Shown here: positions 17,130 through 26,059 of the stretch, in pieces | How the letters are laid out: each line of letters begins with the position of its first letter | How positions within the stretch are numbered: position 1 is the stretch's first letter | DNA from: Streptomyces lydicus | Lineage (GTDB): Bacteria; Actinomycetota; Actinomycetes; Streptomycetales; Streptomycetaceae | Assembly: GCF_000717345.1 (NCBI RefSeq) | Contig: NZ_JNZA01000060.1 | Coordinates: 1-30,772 of the forward strand | DNA length: 30,772 nt | Reading direction: 5' to 3' | Notes under the pieces: model-generated | What the model saw: the letters and a program-made list of their open reading frames with translations, nothing else | Told to the model about the DNA's origin: nothing | Database searches by the model: none | Position numbers and translations under genes: made by a program

Positions 17130-17717
17130 TCAGGCGTCCGCTGCCGCGCCCGGCCCGGCAGCGGTCACCGGTGGCACGGCGCAGTGGTCGGAGAAGCCCT
17201 GGCTGCGCAGGCCCATCGCGCTGTTCAGACGGGAGCGCAGGTTCTCCACCGCCACCATGGTGGTCAGCTCGACGAACGCCCGGTCGCCGAGCCGCCCGCG
17301 CAGGTCCGCGGCCAGCTCGTCGGTGACCGCCGGCGGCGTCGCGGTCATCGCCTCCGCGTACTCCATGACCAGCCGCTCCGGCTCCGTGAAGGACTCCCGG
17401 TGGGCGCGCCAGTCCGGCACCTTGCTGATCTTCGCGAGCGGCAGTCCGAGCCGGTCCGCCTGCCAGTGGCCGAAGTCCACGCACCACGAGCAGCCGATCG
17501 CCGCGGCCGACGCCAGCTCCGCCAGGTGCCTCAGCGCCGGGTCCAGCGCCTTCCAGCGCGCCACCCTGCTCTCGAAGGCGAAGTACGCGCGCAGGATCTT
17601 CGGGTGGTGCCCCAGCACCAGGGCGGGCTGCATGACCTTGCCGTAGGCGCGCCGCGAGTACCACTCGGCGAGGCGCAGGGTGACGGTGCGGGGCGGGGAG
17701 AGCGGAATCCGGGCCAT
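17130..17717 (-). CDS. Carboxymuconolactone-decarboxylase/AhpD-like protein, third
   Basis: A 195-residue CMD/AhpD-like protein not closely related to the two at 4389-5350. The redox motif is GCSWCVDFGH (Cys76, Cys79, His84) within LAELASAAAIGCSWC. It is followed by a WRAHRESFTEPERLVMEYAEAM helix pair and a VTDELAADLRGRLGDRAFVE segment usual in this family. The N-terminal part (~1-60) includes the KVMQPALVLGHHPKILRAYF helix. The start ATG 17717 has AAGGAGG nine bases upstream. A probable thiol-based peroxidase or decarboxylase relative; substrate unknown. Divergent from a DUF5988-like gene. Confidence 0.82.
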   Translation of the reverse strand: MARIPLSPPRTVTLRLAEWYSRRAYGKVMQPALVLGHHPKILRAYFAFESRVARWKALDPALRHLAELASAAAIGCSWCVDFGHWQADRLGLPLAKISKVPDWRAHRESFTEPERLVMEYAEAMTATPPAVTDELAADLRGRLGDRAFVELTTMVAVENLRSRLNSAMGLRSQGFSDHCAVPPVTAAGPGAAADA

Positions 17718-17739
17718 GGCGGTGCCTCCTTGTGTCACC

Positions 17740-17758
17740 GGGGCCGGCCACCGGCCCC
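17740..17758. promoter_or_regulatory. Perfect hairpin in the CMD / DUF5988-like divergent gap
   Basis: GGGGCCGG-CCA-CCGGCCCC is an 8-bp perfect stem with a 3-nt loop, 22 bp from the CMD start and just ahead of its ribosome site. It could limit translation of that gene. TTGACG at 17767-17772 with TGACAT 18 bases on is a candidate promoter for the small gene on the other strand, and GTACCGGTAC (17772-17781) is palindromic. Confidence 0.35.
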
Positions 17759-17817
17759 TCACTCCATTGACGTACCGGTACCGGCCGGTGTGACATCCCG
17801 GGGGCGACAATGCAGGC

Positions 17818-18027
17818 ATGGCTGAGACAGCGGCGAAAGCGGTGCTCGTGGGTGGCCCCCAGGAACTGCCCGAACGGATCGTCCCGGTCGATCCACCCGG
17901 GTCCGAGCTGAAGATCCCGTTCCGTAACGGCTACGAGCACTTCCGGGCCACCAGCCGGCAGCAGCACACGCCCGAGGGGCCGCTGCCCGTCTACGAATGG
18001 TGGGAGCGCACGGAGCTGCCCGGGTAG
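17818..18027 (+). CDS. Small protein, probably DUF5988 family
   Basis: A 69-residue soluble protein with VLVGGPQELPERIVPVDPPG at the start, FRNGYEHFRATSRQ in the middle and a conserved-looking end, LPVYEWWERTELPG. The GGP-x-LPER turn and the YEWWERTELPG end match my memory of DUF5988, an actinobacterial family without known function. The start is ATG 17818; a GACAAT box six bases before it would make the transcript leaderless, or GGGGGCG may serve as ribosome site. The strong terminator at 18059-18095 follows. Confidence 0.65.
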   Translation: MAETAAKAVLVGGPQELPERIVPVDPPGSELKIPFRNGYEHFRATSRQQHTPEGPLPVYEWWERTELPG

Positions 18028-18058
18028 CGGCCGACGCACCGTCACCGCGCGCAAACGG

Positions 18059-18095
18059 CCGAGCCCGCACGGCCGTTGCGGCCGTGCGGGCTCGG
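18059..18095. terminator. Bidirectional terminator between small gene and mdh
   Basis: A perfect 17-bp inverted repeat (18059-18075 with 18079-18095) around a 3-nt loop lies between convergent stops at 18027 and 18114. It is symmetrical and should serve both strands. Confidence 0.85.
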
Positions 18096-18113
18096 TGTGT
18101 CGGTACTGCCGGC

Positions 18114-19508
<1,395 letters not shown>

Positions 19509-20717
19509 TCAGCGGGCGGCCCGCGCGGTGACCGGGCGGGCGCAGACGTTCGCGCCCGCGGCGGTCGTCCCGCACGCCGAGACCTTCGCCGGGTCGCCCG
19601 TCACCTGCACCATCGCGGTGTACGCCGCGCCGTCCCGCCGGACCCGCGCCGTGACGCGCCGCCCGTCCGCGCTGACCGTCGCCCGGTCACCCGGCGCCGC
19701 ACCGCTGATCCGCGCCCAGGCCGCCCGGCAGACCGTGCTGTAGCGGACCTCTATCAACGCGCCGCCCGCCGTACCGCGGGACGCGCTGGTGGCCCGCGTC
19801 CCGCCGCAGCCCATCGCCTCCGGGTCCTTGCCCGCGCAGTCGGCACCGCTGCACCGCACCCCGGCCGGCAGCACCGGCCGCGCGCCGGAGGAGGCCGGCG
19901 GCGCGGGTGGCGCGGCCGCCGTCCTGCTGCCCTCGGCGGCATCCGGATGCAGCAGGAGCACGGCGGCGACGGCCACCAGCAGCGCGCCGACCGCGCCGGC
20001 CGCCCACGCGACCGCCCGGCGCCCGCGGGCCCGCCGGTCCGCACGATCCCCGTCGTCCGCACCGTCCGCACCGTCCGCGCCGGGTTCCGCCGCCGGGGCG
20101 CCAGCGGGGGCGGCTCGTGTCACCTCCCCCTCCCTGCCGGGGAAATCGCCGGGCGCGGGCTCCCGCGCACCGCGCTGCAGCGGCACCGAAGCGGCCCACG
20201 GCGCCGCAGCCGTCTCCCGCTGCGCCGCGACCTCGACGCCCCGCGCCGACGTGCCGGCCGGCCCGTTCGGGCTCGCCGACGCACCGGAGTTGCCGTGCCC
20301 GGCCGAGGCGCCGGCGGTCCCGGAAGGCACCGCTCCCGTCGTGTGCGCCGAGGACCGCTCCTGCCCTGACGGTGTCTCGAACTCGCCCAGGGCGGCCCGC
20401 GCCTGGGCGACCCGTATCGCCTCCATCGTGACGTCCTGCCGCATCTCCGCCCGGCTCCAGGCGCGTTCGGCCAGCTCCCACAGGGTGGTGAGGTGCCCGG
20501 CATGCGTGCCGGTCGCCTCGGCGAGCGCCAGCACCGCACGTCGCGGCGGCAGCAGCCGCCCGTTGAGGTAGCGCTCCCACGACGTCTTGCTGAAGCCCGT
20601 ACGGTCCGCGAGGGCGGACACGCTCAGCCCGCTGCGGTCCACGAGTCTGCGCAGCCGGGCCGCGAACTCCCGCACCTGCGGGTCCAGTTCCTCCGGCAGC
20701 GGCTTCCAGCGAGGCAT
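19509..20717 (-). CDS. Membrane-anchored HTH regulator with DUF2690 sensor
   Basis: A 402-residue single-pass protein. Residues ~15-75 are an XRE-like helix-turn-helix (LRRLVDRSGLSVSALADRTG, then SKTSWERYLNGRLLPP). A long Ala/Ser/Gly linker (~110-232) follows, then one membrane helix (~234-256, AVAWAAGAVGALLVAVAAVL). The outside domain at ~287-402 fits DUF2690: CSGADCAGKDPEAMGCGG, IEVRYSTVCRAAWARISGA. Six cysteines in that domain could form disulfides. The layout suggests a one-component regulator that binds DNA inside while sensing something outside. The start is ATG 20717 after GGGGGAGG; the longer frame lacks homology. Ligand and targets unknown. Confidence 0.82.
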   Translation of the reverse strand: MPRWKPLPEELDPQVREFAARLRRLVDRSGLSVSALADRTGFSKTSWERYLNGRLLPPRRAVLALAEATGTHAGHLTTLWELAERAWSRAEMRQDVTMEAIRVAQARAALGEFETPSGQERSSAHTTGAVPSGTAGASAGHGNSGASASPNGPAGTSARGVEVAAQRETAAAPWAASVPLQRGAREPAPGDFPGREGEVTRAAPAGAPAAEPGADGADGADDGDRADRRARGRRAVAWAAGAVGALLVAVAAVLLLHPDAAEGSRTAAAPPAPPASSGARPVLPAGVRCSGADCAGKDPEAMGCGGTRATSASRGTAGGALIEVRYSTVCRAAWARISGAAPGDRATVSADGRRVTARVRRDGAAYTAMVQVTGDPAKVSACGTTAAGANVCARPVTARAAR

Positions 20718-21042
20718 GGCCTCCCCCAATCCACCGTGTACGCGCGACGACGCGACTCCCCCGGTCCGCCGGCCTCCATTGCCTACCCACAGGGATGCCC
20801 CCGGCCAGGACGCACTTCCCCTTTCCTGAGCGCACGGGAGCAGTCGGGGCATATGTCGCACACCCGTACGCGCCCTGGAGCTCCCAGCAGTGTGGCATTT
20901 CTGCCCGAGTTCCTACGACTTTCCTACGGATGCCGACAAGAACCGGCCAAGATGGCACCGGACGTGTGCCGTCCGGGCCGACCCGGCAAGCACACCGGGC
21001 CGGCCCGGGAACACGCCTGCTCGGCCCGGACGGCGCGCCGGG
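20718..21042. other. Intergenic region between two HTH/DUF2690 genes
   Basis: 325 bp without a supported gene. It holds a direct repeat TTCCTACG at 20910-20917 and 20921-20928 (11-bp period) and a terminator-like hairpin at 20973-21008. The promoter of the 20717 gene must lie here, but I see no convincing -35/-10 pair. Confidence 0.45.
20973..21008 (-). terminator. Terminator-like hairpin after frameshifted HTH/DUF2690 gene
   Basis: CCGGGCCGACCCGG (20973-20986) pairs with CCGGGCCGGCCCGG (20995-21008) with one mismatch and an 8-nt loop, 34 bp past the stop at 21043. Confidence 0.6.
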
Positions 21043-21893
21043 TCAGCCCGGGAAGCACTCCTTCGCGGCGCCGCCCGCCGGATAGAGGCACAGCCGGATG
21101 CCCCGCGGGCCGCGGGCCGCCGCCATCGGCGTGACGAGATACCCCTCGGCGTCGAACCGGTCCCGCACCCGCACCGACCGCGGCGCCGACCCCGGCACCC
21201 ACACCTCGATGCGGTCGCCGACCCGGCCGTTGCGCAGCCGCCCCCAGGCCGCGCCGCAGACCCTGCCGTAGCGGACCTGAACATGCTGCCCCCGGGTGGC
21301 GGTCCGCTCCAGGGGCGTGTCCACCAGGCCCGCACCGCCACAGAACATCGACTGCGGATCCTTGCCGTCGCACGCCCTCCCGCGGCAGCCGGTGACCGCC
21401 GACGAGGACGCACCGCGCGCTGCGCCGGGCCGCTCCCCCGCCCCTCCCCCGCCCAGAAGGCCAGCGCCGCGCCGACCGCCAGGACGCCCACGCAGGCCCC
21501 GGCCGCCACCGCGGCCACCGCCCGGGAGAGCGGCGGCCGCGCCGGGGGCCCGGCCGGCCCGGAGGGCTCGCGCGGCAGGGCAGGCCCGGGTGGCGCGGCC
21601 GGCTCGGCACGTACGGAGGGCGCGGCCCGTCGGCTCCAGGCCGCGTCCGCCAGCTCCCACAGCGCCAGCAGCCGCCCGGCCGGCTCGCCCGCCAGCCGGC
21701 ACAGCGCCTCGACCGCGCCCCGGGGTGGCAGCTTCTTGCCGTTGAGATAGCGCTCCCACGAGGACTTGCTGTAGGGCGTGCGCGCGGACAGCGCGGCCAG
21801 GCTCAGCCCCGTACGCCCCCGTAACTCCCGCATACCAGCGGCCAGTCGGGACGCCGCCACGCCCTCGCACAGCTCGCCGCGGTGCCCGCTCAC
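21043..21893 (-). pseudogene. HTH/DUF2690 membrane regulator split by a -1 frameshift
   Basis: The first frame starts at GTG 21893 (overlapping the upstream stop as GTGA). It encodes an XRE-like HTH (~20-70, with YSKSSWERYLNGKKLPPR), a Pro/Ala linker and one membrane helix (~124-147, ending LAVGAALAFWAGEG). After the G-runs at 21435-21450 it turns into non-coding Arg/Pro sequence. The DUF2690 half continues in the -1 frame to the TGA at 21043: CRGRACDGKDPQSMFCGG, VQVRYGRVCGAAWGRL, RVRDRFDAEGYLV, PAGGAAKECFPG. Adding one G in the run GGGGAGGGGCGGGGG restores a protein of about 283 residues like the 20717 gene. This may be a sequencing slip, a true mutation or phase variation. Both halves keep normal codon use, so any loss is recent. 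Confidence 0.75.
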
Positions 21894-22714
21894 CGGCGCA
21901 GCACCTGCCAGGTGTCGGGGCCCACGATCCCGTCCGTCGGCAGCCCGGCCCCGGCCTGGAGGCGCTTGACGGCGCGCTGGGTGTTCTCGCCGACGATGCC
22001 GTCCACCGGGCCCGGGTCGTAGCCGTGGTGGTGCAGCAGGCACTGCGCCTCGACGACGTCCCAGCCGGTGGCGCCGCTGCCCAGGATCGCGGTCGTGGTC
22101 CGGCTCCGCCCGGCGGACAGGCCGCCCGGCCCGCGCGTGAGGCGACAGTCGAAGGTCTCACCGACCCGGTGGGTGAAGGCCGGTACGGCGCCGGCGGTCC
22201 GGCCGGCCGCGGTGCCGGCCGTACCGCGCCCGGCGGCGTCCTGCTGCCAGGGCCGGACGATCAGCAGCGCGACGGCGGCCACGACGACCACGCCCAGCGC
22301 CGCCAGCACGACCAGCGACCCGGTCCGCACCCGGGGACCCCCGGCCGGCCGCGGAGCCCCCTCCCCGGCCCCCGTCGCGTCCGGCCCGCCACCGGGGTCC
22401 GGCGGATCAGCCGGGTCAGCCGCCCGTCCCGCCTCCGGAGCCGCCGCCGCGCCCCACGCCTGCGCCGCGACCTCGTGCAGCGCCAGCAGCCGGGTCGGAT
22501 CGGCGTCGCAGACCCGCGCCAGCGCCGCCACCGCGTCGCGCGGCGGCAGCTTCTTGCCGTTGAGATAGCGCTCCCACGACGACTTGCTGTACGACGTCCT
22601 GGCCGCGAGCGAGACCAGGCTCAGCCCGCTGTGGTCCTTGAGTCTGCGGAGTTGCACGACGAGCTGCCGCACCCGCTGGTCGAGCGATTCGGGCAGCCCT
22701 TTCCAACGCGACAT
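21890..22714 (-). CDS. Membrane-anchored HTH regulator with peptidoglycan-binding domain
   Basis: A 274-residue single-pass protein. The HTH at ~15-75 shares LRRLKDHSGLSLVSLAART and SKSSWERYLNGKKLPPRDAV with its two neighbours. A Pro/Gly linker leads to a membrane helix (~133-153). The outside part has a Cys-containing stretch (VGETFDCRLTRG) and a PG_binding_1-type domain at ~217-273: WDVVEAQCLLHHHGYDPGPV, DGIVGENTQRAVKRLQAGAG, LPTDGIVGPDTWQVL. That domain type binds cell-wall peptides, so this protein could link wall state to transcription (inference). It starts at ATG 22714 after GGGGTGG. Its stop overlaps the start of the frameshifted HTH/DUF2690 gene, so the two are coupled. Confidence 0.85.
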   Translation of the reverse strand: MSRWKGLPESLDQRVRQLVVQLRRLKDHSGLSLVSLAARTSYSKSSWERYLNGKKLPPRDAVAALARVCDADPTRLLALHEVAAQAWGAAAAPEAGRAADPADPPDPGGGPDATGAGEGAPRPAGGPRVRTGSLVVLAALGVVVVAAVALLIVRPWQQDAAGRGTAGTAAGRTAGAVPAFTHRVGETFDCRLTRGPGGLSAGRSRTTTAILGSGATGWDVVEAQCLLHHHGYDPGPVDGIVGENTQRAVKRLQAGAGLPTDGIVGPDTWQVLRR

Positions 22715-23033
22715 GTTCCACCCCGTACGCGTTCGTTCTCCCCCGAGGCACGAGCCCCCTGTGCAAGCCGATGATGACGCGGACGCGGCCTCCGGTTCCC
22801 GCTTTTACGGTTTCCGCACCGTTTCCGGACATCCGTACCGAACACTCCCCGTCCCAGCGCGGCGTCCGCGGGGCCCACGTCCCCGCAGGCCGGCCCGTGG
22901 GACGTCCCACGAGGTCCCCACCGGCCGGCGTGCGGTGGCAGGCCGCCGGCGCGGCGGCGCAGAGTCGGTGCCGCACCACCGGCGGCGCGGTCCACCCCGC
23001 GCCGCCGCCACACAACGGGGAGGAACCCACACC
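22715..23033. other. Intergenic region between HTH cluster and I36-like gene
   Basis: 319 bp between divergent genes with no supported ORF. TTTCCG occurs at 22811-22816 and 22822-22827 (11-bp period), followed by ATCCG at 22831, which resembles the spaced TTCC repeat before the 20717 gene. The ribosome site GGGGAGG of the I36-like gene lies at the right end. Confidence 0.45.
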
Positions 23034-23459
23034 ATGAACATCCGCAGGAACGTCCGTCAGCGCCTCGCCCTCACCGCGGCCGCCGCGGCCGTCTCCGGCG
23101 GCCTGGCCCTCGCCCCGGCCGCCGGCGCCTTCGCCGCGCCCGCCCCCGCCCACACCCAGCAGGGCTCCGTCACCCTCCAGCGCGCCCCGGGCAACTGTCC
23201 CCGCGGCTACCTGTGCGTCTACCCCAAGCCCAACTACAAGGGCACGCCGAAGAAGGTCGCCGGCAACAACCGCGACCTGCGGCGCTACGGCGGTGCCTTC
23301 AACCACCCGTGGTCGGCGTTCAACAACGGCACCCGCTGCAACGTGACGGTCTACGAGCGGCCCAACTACCGCGGCGGCCACGCGAAGCTGAACCGCGGCA
23401 CCGGCTGGGCGTACATCGGCGGCAACATCATGACCATCTACTCGGACAAGTGGTGCTGA
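23034..23459 (+). CDS. Secreted peptidase inhibitor I36 / crystallin-like protein
   Basis: A 141-residue secreted protein. The signal peptide (RRNVRQRLALTAAAAAVSGG, then a hydrophobic core) ends near AGAFA-APAPA. The mature part has two Greek-key-like repeats: CPRGYLCVYPKPNYKG at ~54-69 and CNVTVYERPNYRGGHAKL at ~102-119. The end reads YIGGNIMTIYSDKWC. Four cysteines would form two disulfides. This matches the I36 group that includes the Streptomyces metalloproteinase inhibitor SMPI. Whether it inhibits a protease or acts as an envelope beta/gamma-crystallin cannot be told. It starts at ATG 23034 after GGGGAGGAA. Divergent from the HTH cluster. Confidence 0.78.
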   Translation: MNIRRNVRQRLALTAAAAAVSGGLALAPAAGAFAAPAPAHTQQGSVTLQRAPGNCPRGYLCVYPKPNYKGTPKKVAGNNRDLRRYGGAFNHPWSAFNNGTRCNVTVYERPNYRGGHAKLNRGTGWAYIGGNIMTIYSDKWC

Positions 23460-23478
23460 GCGCCCCACACACGACGGC

Positions 23479-23516
23479 GGCGGCCCGCCCTCCCACGGGG
23501 GAGGGGGCGGGCCGCC
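23479..23516. terminator. Bidirectional terminator
   Basis: GGCGGCCCGCCC (23479-23490) pairs perfectly with 23505-23516 across a 14-nt loop, between convergent stops at 23459 and 23535. Confidence 0.8.
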
Positions 23517-23534
23517 GTCCGGTGCCGTCGCGCC

Positions 23535-23963
23535 TCAGCGCACGGTGAAGTGCACGATGTCGTCGAGGAACGGGATGTGGATCCACGGCTTCGGCTGCAC
23601 CATCAGGGCCAGCATCACGATGACGAAGCCGAGCACCCCGTACGTCAGCATGTCCGTGAAGCGGGAGCGCACCGCCAGCATCCCCACCGCCGGCAGCACC
23701 CGGCGCAGCACCGCGCCCGCCAGCAGTGCGAGCCCGATCACGAGCGCGCCGATCCGGAACGCGTCCAGCGCGACGAGCAGCAGCCCGACCGCGACCCCGC
23801 CCATGACCGTCAGCAGCGGCCACTGCCGGGCCGGCGCCGGGAAGCCGCCCGACGCGGCCCGGCCGCCGCCCTCCGGGCGGGCCGTGTCGCGGGTCAGGGT
23901 CGGAAAGCGGCGCGAGGAGCGCTGCGGCTCGGACGCTCCGTCCGAATGCGCTTCGGCAGCCAT
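23535..23963 (-). CDS. DUF3017 membrane protein
   Basis: A 142-residue protein with a polar Ser/Arg-rich N-terminus and three membrane helices (~50-68, ~70-90, ~106-122), ending KPWIHIPFLDDIVHFTVR. The sequence and its place directly after folD match DUF3017, an actinobacterial family of unknown role. The start ATG 23963 has GAAGGGA 11 bases upstream. 92 bp separate it from folD, so the two are probably cotranscribed. A longer frame upstream reads the antisense-like end of folD and is rejected. Confidence 0.8.
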   Translation of the reverse strand: MAAEAHSDGASEPQRSSRRFPTLTRDTARPEGGGRAASGGFPAPARQWPLLTVMGGVAVGLLLVALDAFRIGALVIGLALLAGAVLRRVLPAVGMLAVRSRFTDMLTYGVLGFVIVMLALMVQPKPWIHIPFLDDIVHFTVR

Positions 23964-24055
23964 GGCTGGCAGTCCCTTCCGTGTCCGGTCCGTCTGTCTG
24001 TGTCTTCCGGGAACACCGTCATCCCCGGTACCAGGGTCGCAGAGTCCGCGGGCGG

Positions 24056-24910
24056 TCAGCCCGCCGCGCGCTCGGCCGCCTCGACGACGTTGACCAGCAG
24101 CTGGGCGCGGGTCATCGGGCCGACACCGCCCGGGTTGGGGGCGACCCAGCCGGCCACCTCGGCGACGCCCGGGTGCACATCGCCGACGATCTTGCCCGCC
24201 TCGTCGCGGCTGACGCCGACGTCCAGGACGGCCGCGCCCGGCTTGACGTCCTCCGGCTTGATGATGTGCGGCACACCCGCCGCCGCGACGATGATGTCGG
24301 CCTGCTTGAGGTGCGCGGACAGATCGCGGGTGCCGGTGTGGCACTGGGTCACCGTGGCGTTCTCCGACTTGCGGGTCAGCACCAGCGGCATCGGACGGCC
24401 GATGGTGATGCCGCGGCCGACGACCACCACGTGCGCGCCCTTGATCTCGACGTCATGACGGCGCAGCAGCTGCACGATGCCGTACGGGGTGCACGGCAGC
24501 GGGCCCTCGATGCCCAGCACCAGCCGGCCCAGGCTCATCGGGTGCAGCCCGTCCGCGTCCTTGGCCGGATCCATCAGCTCCAGCACGCGGTTGGCGTCGA
24601 TGCCCTTGGGGAGCGGGAGTTGGACGATGTAGCCCGTGCAGGCCGGGTCCTCGTTGAGCTCCCGTACGACCGCCTCGATCTCCTCCTGGGTGGCGGTCTC
24701 CGGCAGTTCGCGCTGGATCGAGGCGATGCCGACCTGCGCGCAGTCGCGGTGCTTGCCGTTGACGTACCAGCGGCTGCCCGGGTCGTCGCCGACCAGGAGG
24801 GTGCCGAGGCCAGGCTGCACGCCCTTGGCCTTCAGCGCCTCGACGCGGGCGGTGAGCTCGGACTTGATAGCGGCTGCGGTGGCCTTGCCATCCAGAATCT
24901 GGGCAGTCAT
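24056..24910 (-). CDS. folD: Bifunctional methylene-THF dehydrogenase / cyclohydrolase
   Basis: A 284-residue cytoplasmic enzyme converting 5,10-methylene-THF to 5,10-methenyl- and then 10-formyl-THF, the donor used by PurN and PurH encoded nearby. The catalytic Tyr49/Lys53 pair is in [12 protein letters not shown]. The substrate loop reads [13 protein letters not shown] and the NADP-binding motif [12 protein letters not shown] (usually VGRSxxVGxP). [17 protein letters not shown] near the end is family-typical. The start is ATG 24910. Divergent from the RDD gene with 287 bp between. Confidence 0.97.
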   Translation of the reverse strand: MTAQILDGKATAAAIKSELTARVEALKAKGVQPGLGTLLVGDDPGSRWYVNGKHRDCAQVGIASIQRELPETATQEEIEAVVRELNEDPACTGYIVQLPLPKGIDANRVLELMDPAKDADGLHPMSLGRLVLGIEGPLPCTPYGIVQLLRRHDVEIKGAHVVVVGRGITIGRPMPLVLTRKSENATVTQCHTGTRDLSAHLKQADIIVAAAGVPHIIKPEDVKPGAAVLDVGVSRDEAGKIVGDVHPGVAEVAGWVAPNPGGVGPMTRAQLLVNVVEAAERAAG

Positions 24911-25197
24911 GGCTCCATCTTCCCGGACGAGGGCGGCCGCGTACCAATCAGGGCGCGCGAGGCGTGCGGCGCGGGGCATCCGCGGGGTTCCCGGCCGGCC
25001 GCACGGGCCGCCGATGGCCGGAATTGATCATTGCACTTGCACAACAGCTGAGGGCCTTGACTGGACAGAGTGAATGCGCAACTAGAAGGATTGACACGCA
25101 GTGCCGCAGGCTTCGTCGGGGGGGTGGCCAGTGAAACCTGTTTTTCCTCCGCGTCACGCCGCGTGTCCCCCACTGACCCAACGGAGGAAAACAGCAG
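24911..25197. promoter_or_regulatory. Divergent control region folD / RDD gene
   Basis: 287 bp. The direct repeat TTGCACTTGCAC (25031-25042) is followed by AA. TTGACT at 25057-25062 with ACTAGA 18 bases on is a plausible promoter for the RDD gene; a second -35-like TTGACA lies at 25091-25096. The leader then runs about 100 bases to the GGAGG site near 25183. No folD promoter could be assigned. Confidence 0.4.
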
Positions 25198-25947
25198 ATG
25201 AGCTTCGGTGACCCGAACAACCCGTACGGCCAGCAGCCGCAGGCGCCGTACGGCCAGCAGCCGCCCGTCCCGCCGCAGGGCGGCCAGCCCGGCTACGGCT
25301 ACCCCCAGCAGGCCCCGCAGGCCCCCCAGCAGCCGTACGGCTACCCCCAGCAGGGCGTCCCGCCGCAGGGCGGCCAGCCCGGTTACGGCTACCCGCAGCA
25401 GGCGGCCTACGGCCAGCCCGGCATGCCGGGCATGGGCATGCCGCAGGGCTACGCGAGCTGGGGCGCGCGCGTCGGCGCGTACCTCATCGACTACCTGATC
25501 GTGGGCCTGATCCCCACCATCCTGTACATCGTCGGCATGGCCATGACGGCCAGTTCGGCCGCCTCGTCCATCCCGGACACCTCGTCCTGCCCGCCCGGTG
25601 ACGTGCAGTGCATCAGCGACGCCTACAACAAGGCCAGCGAGACCAGCACGCCGGCCGGCGCCTTCGTGATGGTCGCCATCGCCGCGCTGATCGGCCTCGC
25701 CGCCGGCATCTTCGTCCTCGTCAAGGAGGGCAGCACCGGCCAGACGCCCGGCAAGAAGGCGATGAACATCCGCCTGGTCAAGGAGACCACCGGCCAGCCG
25801 ATCGGCTTCGGCATGGCCTTCGTGCGCAAGCTGTGCCACATCCTCGACGGGTTCTGCTGCCTCGGCTACCTGTGGCCGCTGTGGGACGAGAAGTCGCAGA
25901 CGTTCGCCGACAAGATCGTCGGCACGGTGGTCGTCAAGTCCCAGTGA
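25198..25947 (+). CDS. RDD-family membrane protein with Pro/Gly/Tyr/Gln-rich tail
   Basis: A 249-residue protein. Residues 1-85 are low complexity, with repeats such as GGQPGYGYPQQ and PYGYPQQGVPPQ. The RDD domain follows: WGARVGAYLIDYLIVGLIPT at ~88-107 (Arg91, Asp98), a loop with two cysteines (SSCPPGDVQC), a second helix (~655 nt in, AFVMVAIAALIGLAAGIFVL), then GQTPGKKAMNIRLVKE and a last helix pair ending WPLWDEKSQTFADKIVGTVV. GQTPGKK and the final DK are standard RDD features. RDD proteins are proposed transporters or channels; the substrate is unknown. ATG 25198 follows GGAGGAAA. Confidence 0.88.
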   Translation: MSFGDPNNPYGQQPQAPYGQQPPVPPQGGQPGYGYPQQAPQAPQQPYGYPQQGVPPQGGQPGYGYPQQAAYGQPGMPGMGMPQGYASWGARVGAYLIDYLIVGLIPTILYIVGMAMTASSAASSIPDTSSCPPGDVQCISDAYNKASETSTPAGAFVMVAIAALIGLAAGIFVLVKEGSTGQTPGKKAMNIRLVKETTGQPIGFGMAFVRKLCHILDGFCCLGYLWPLWDEKSQTFADKIVGTVVVKSQ

Positions 25948-25988
25948 GCTGACCGGGGCAACCCCCCGGCCCGCCGTGCACCACTCCC

Positions 25989-26025
25989 CGAAGGCCCCCT
26001 CGCACCTGCGCGATCGGGGCCTTCG
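25989..26025 (+). terminator. Hairpin after RDD gene
   Basis: CGAAGGCCCC (25989-25998) pairs with GGGGCCTTCG (26016-26025), 10-bp stem and 17-nt loop, 42 bp past the RDD stop and 34 bp before the next start. The downstream gene may therefore be only partly cotranscribed. Confidence 0.65.
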
Positions 26026-26059
26026 CGGCTCCGTCCAACTCGCTTGAAGGACACCGCTC

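Noticed and set aside
21420..21465. Programmed -1 ribosomal frameshift in the HTH/DUF2690 gene
   Set aside because: No X-XXY-YYZ heptamer with a downstream pseudoknot is evident, and G-run length error or mutation is simpler; kept as frameshift or pseudogene.
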